Of a DNA stretch of 51,938 nucleotides, positions 51,109 to 51,938 are shown in pieces; the stretch's first letter is position 1, and each line of letters begins with the position of its first letter. Position numbers and translations under genes: made by a program. Under the pieces are notes generated by a model. The model was not told the DNA's origin, did no database searches, and worked only from the letters and a program-made list of their open reading frames with translations. The stretch is from Gammaproteobacteria bacterium (GTDB taxonomy: Bacteria; Pseudomonadota; Gammaproteobacteria; Xanthomonadales; Rhodanobacteraceae). Location: positions 1 through 51,938 of the forward strand of contig SHNG01000177.1 of assembly GCA_004295005.1 (NCBI GenBank), in the 5' to 3' direction.

Positions 51109-51938
51109 TCAACGCATCAGCGGGTAGATGGCCAAGCCGAGCGCGGCTGCACCCAGAATGACCGCCGGCTCCGGCAGTTTCTTGAAACGGTAAAGCAGCA
51201 AGGCTGCCGCAATGGCCATCAATGCGGTCGGCAAGTCGTGAATGGCATTCTTCGCCAGCACGACCACGGCGCCGGCAATTGCCCCGATGGCCGCTGCCGT
51301 CACGCCCTTCACGAACGCGGCAATTGCGGGCGCCTTGCCATGCTTTTTCATGTAAGGCGCCGGGACGATAGTGAACAGGTAGCACGGCAGGAATGTCGCG
51401 ACTGCGGAAACGAAAGCGCCAGGAAATCCTGCTACCAGGTAGCCGATGAATGCCACGGTGATCACCACCGGTCCGGGCGTGATCATCGCCACCGCGACCG
51501 CATCGGTGAACTGCGCCTCGGTGAGCCAGCGATGTTCGAGAACGACCCCGCCATACAGAAAGGGAATGATGGCCAGGCCGCTTCCAAAAACAAATGCGCC
51601 GGCTTTGGAAAAAAACAGGGCTATTTGCCCCAGCGTCCCCAGCGACGATGCCGTCGCAAGCGCAGGAGCACCGACAAGCCCGGCCAGCGCGCCACCACCG
51701 GGTTTTGATCCTGGCGGAGCCCGTACCAGCCAAACCAGGACACCCGCGCCCAGTACCAGGGCCACGTATTCCGTACCGGTGACAATGGTGACGATGGCGA
51801 GCACCAGATAGATCAACCACAGCAGGCGATCCTTTCCGATCACTTTTTGCGTCAGTTTCCTGGCACTCAGGGCGATGATGCCGATGACGGCTGCGCCGAC
51901 GCCGTAGAACACGGACTGCATCCAGACCAGGCCGCCGA
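51109..51938 (-). CDS. chrA: Chromate transporter ChrA, 3' part (5' end beyond window)
   Basis: The frame is open to the right edge, so the N-terminus lies outside; at least 270 residues are visible (from GGLVWMQSVFYGVGAAVIGI). The second ChrA half is complete: LGQIALFFSKAGAFVFGSGL, LYGGVVLEHRWLTEAQFTDA, VAVAMITPGPVVITVAFIGY, FLPCYLFTIVPAPYMKKHG, KGVTAAAIGAIAGAVVVL. Those are the FxxxGxxxFG, W and PGP motifs of the CHR family, which expels chromate and may use proton motive force. It converges with the channel gene, with 7 bp between stops. Confidence 0.93.
   Translation of the reverse strand, partial: GGLVWMQSVFYGVGAAVIGIIALSARKLTQKVIGKDRLLWLIYLVLAIVTIVTGTEYVALVLGAGVLVWLVRAPPGSKPGGGALAGLVGAPALATASSLGTLGQIALFFSKAGAFVFGSGLAIIPFLYGGVVLEHRWLTEAQFTDAVAVAMITPGPVVITVAFIGYLVAGFPGAFVSAVATFLPCYLFTIVPAPYMKKHGKAPAIAAFVKGVTAAAIGAIAGAVVVLAKNAIHDLPTALMAIAAALLLYRFKKLPEPAVILGAAALGLAIYPLMR

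Noticed and set aside
1-51938. Prophage, integron, insertion sequence or tRNA-linked island
   Set aside because: No integrase, transposase, phage structural gene or tRNA was found. Genes are housekeeping or envelope genes of uniform composition; mobile signs are limited to short palindromic repeats.

Overview
The window (about 52 kb, GC-rich, densely packed) looks like chromosomal DNA of a gammaproteobacterium in the order Lysobacterales (Xanthomonadales). The evidence is the type II secretion gene order E-F-G-H-I-J-K-L-M-N-D, which is the Xanthomonas xps order; intergenic palindromes of the GGATTCGGGATTCGGG, TTTCTTTG/CAAAGAAA and GTCGGG(C/T)T kinds typical of that order; and the lptD-surA-pdxA-rsmA-apaG-apaH-folA neighbourhood. 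The exosortase H-associated protein and the RegB/RegA pair suggest a family such as Rhodanobacteraceae rather than Xanthomonas itself, but that is inference.

1-12.3 kb: the 3' end of an exosortase H-associated membrane protein gene runs straight into a complete xps-type T2SS operon (gspE-F-G-H-I-J-K-L-M, xpsN, gspD) and a small lipoprotein gene. The operon carries two palindromic repeat insertions, between gspE/gspF and gspG/gspH. 12.6-16.8 kb: two exported proteins of unknown function, each ending in a strong intrinsic terminator, and an exported PpiC-type prolyl isomerase.

17.1-22.8 kb: a surface-polysaccharide export and assembly cluster: Wzm/Wzt ABC exporter with a carbohydrate-binding C-terminus, a SAM methyltransferase, a 619-residue protein joining a PqqD/RRE-like winged helix to a GT-A-like domain, and a family 2 glycosyltransferase. 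It is followed by a convergent PilZ gene.

23.2-31 kb: the ybbP-ybbA ABC pair divergent from tesA (start codons overlap), a RegB/RegA redox two-component system, a PAP2 phosphatase divergent from dgkA, and a TerC-family membrane protein. 31.1-34.6 kb: rlmI, lgt-thyA-folA. 34.6-43.6 kb: the conserved LPS/vitamin B6/rRNA methylation neighbourhood (apaH, apaG, rsmA, pdxA, surA, lptD on the minus strand). It is broken by an oppositely oriented EamA transporter gene between rsmA and pdxA and by a 1.15-kb gene-free island of hairpins between surA and lptD.

43.6-51.9 kb: a class II histone-deacetylase-like amidohydrolase, a three-gene minus-strand set that looks like cobalamin salvage (histidine phosphatase, membrane protein, PduO-type adenosyltransferase), a winged-helix/TolB-propeller membrane regulator, a secreted beta-propeller protein, a two-pore-type ion channel protein and the 3' part of a chromate transporter that runs off the window. 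No rRNA, tRNA, CRISPR array, integrase or transposase gene was seen. The best leads are the RRE-like/glycosyltransferase fusion in its export cluster, the coupling of T2SS with an exosortase partner, and the hairpin island.
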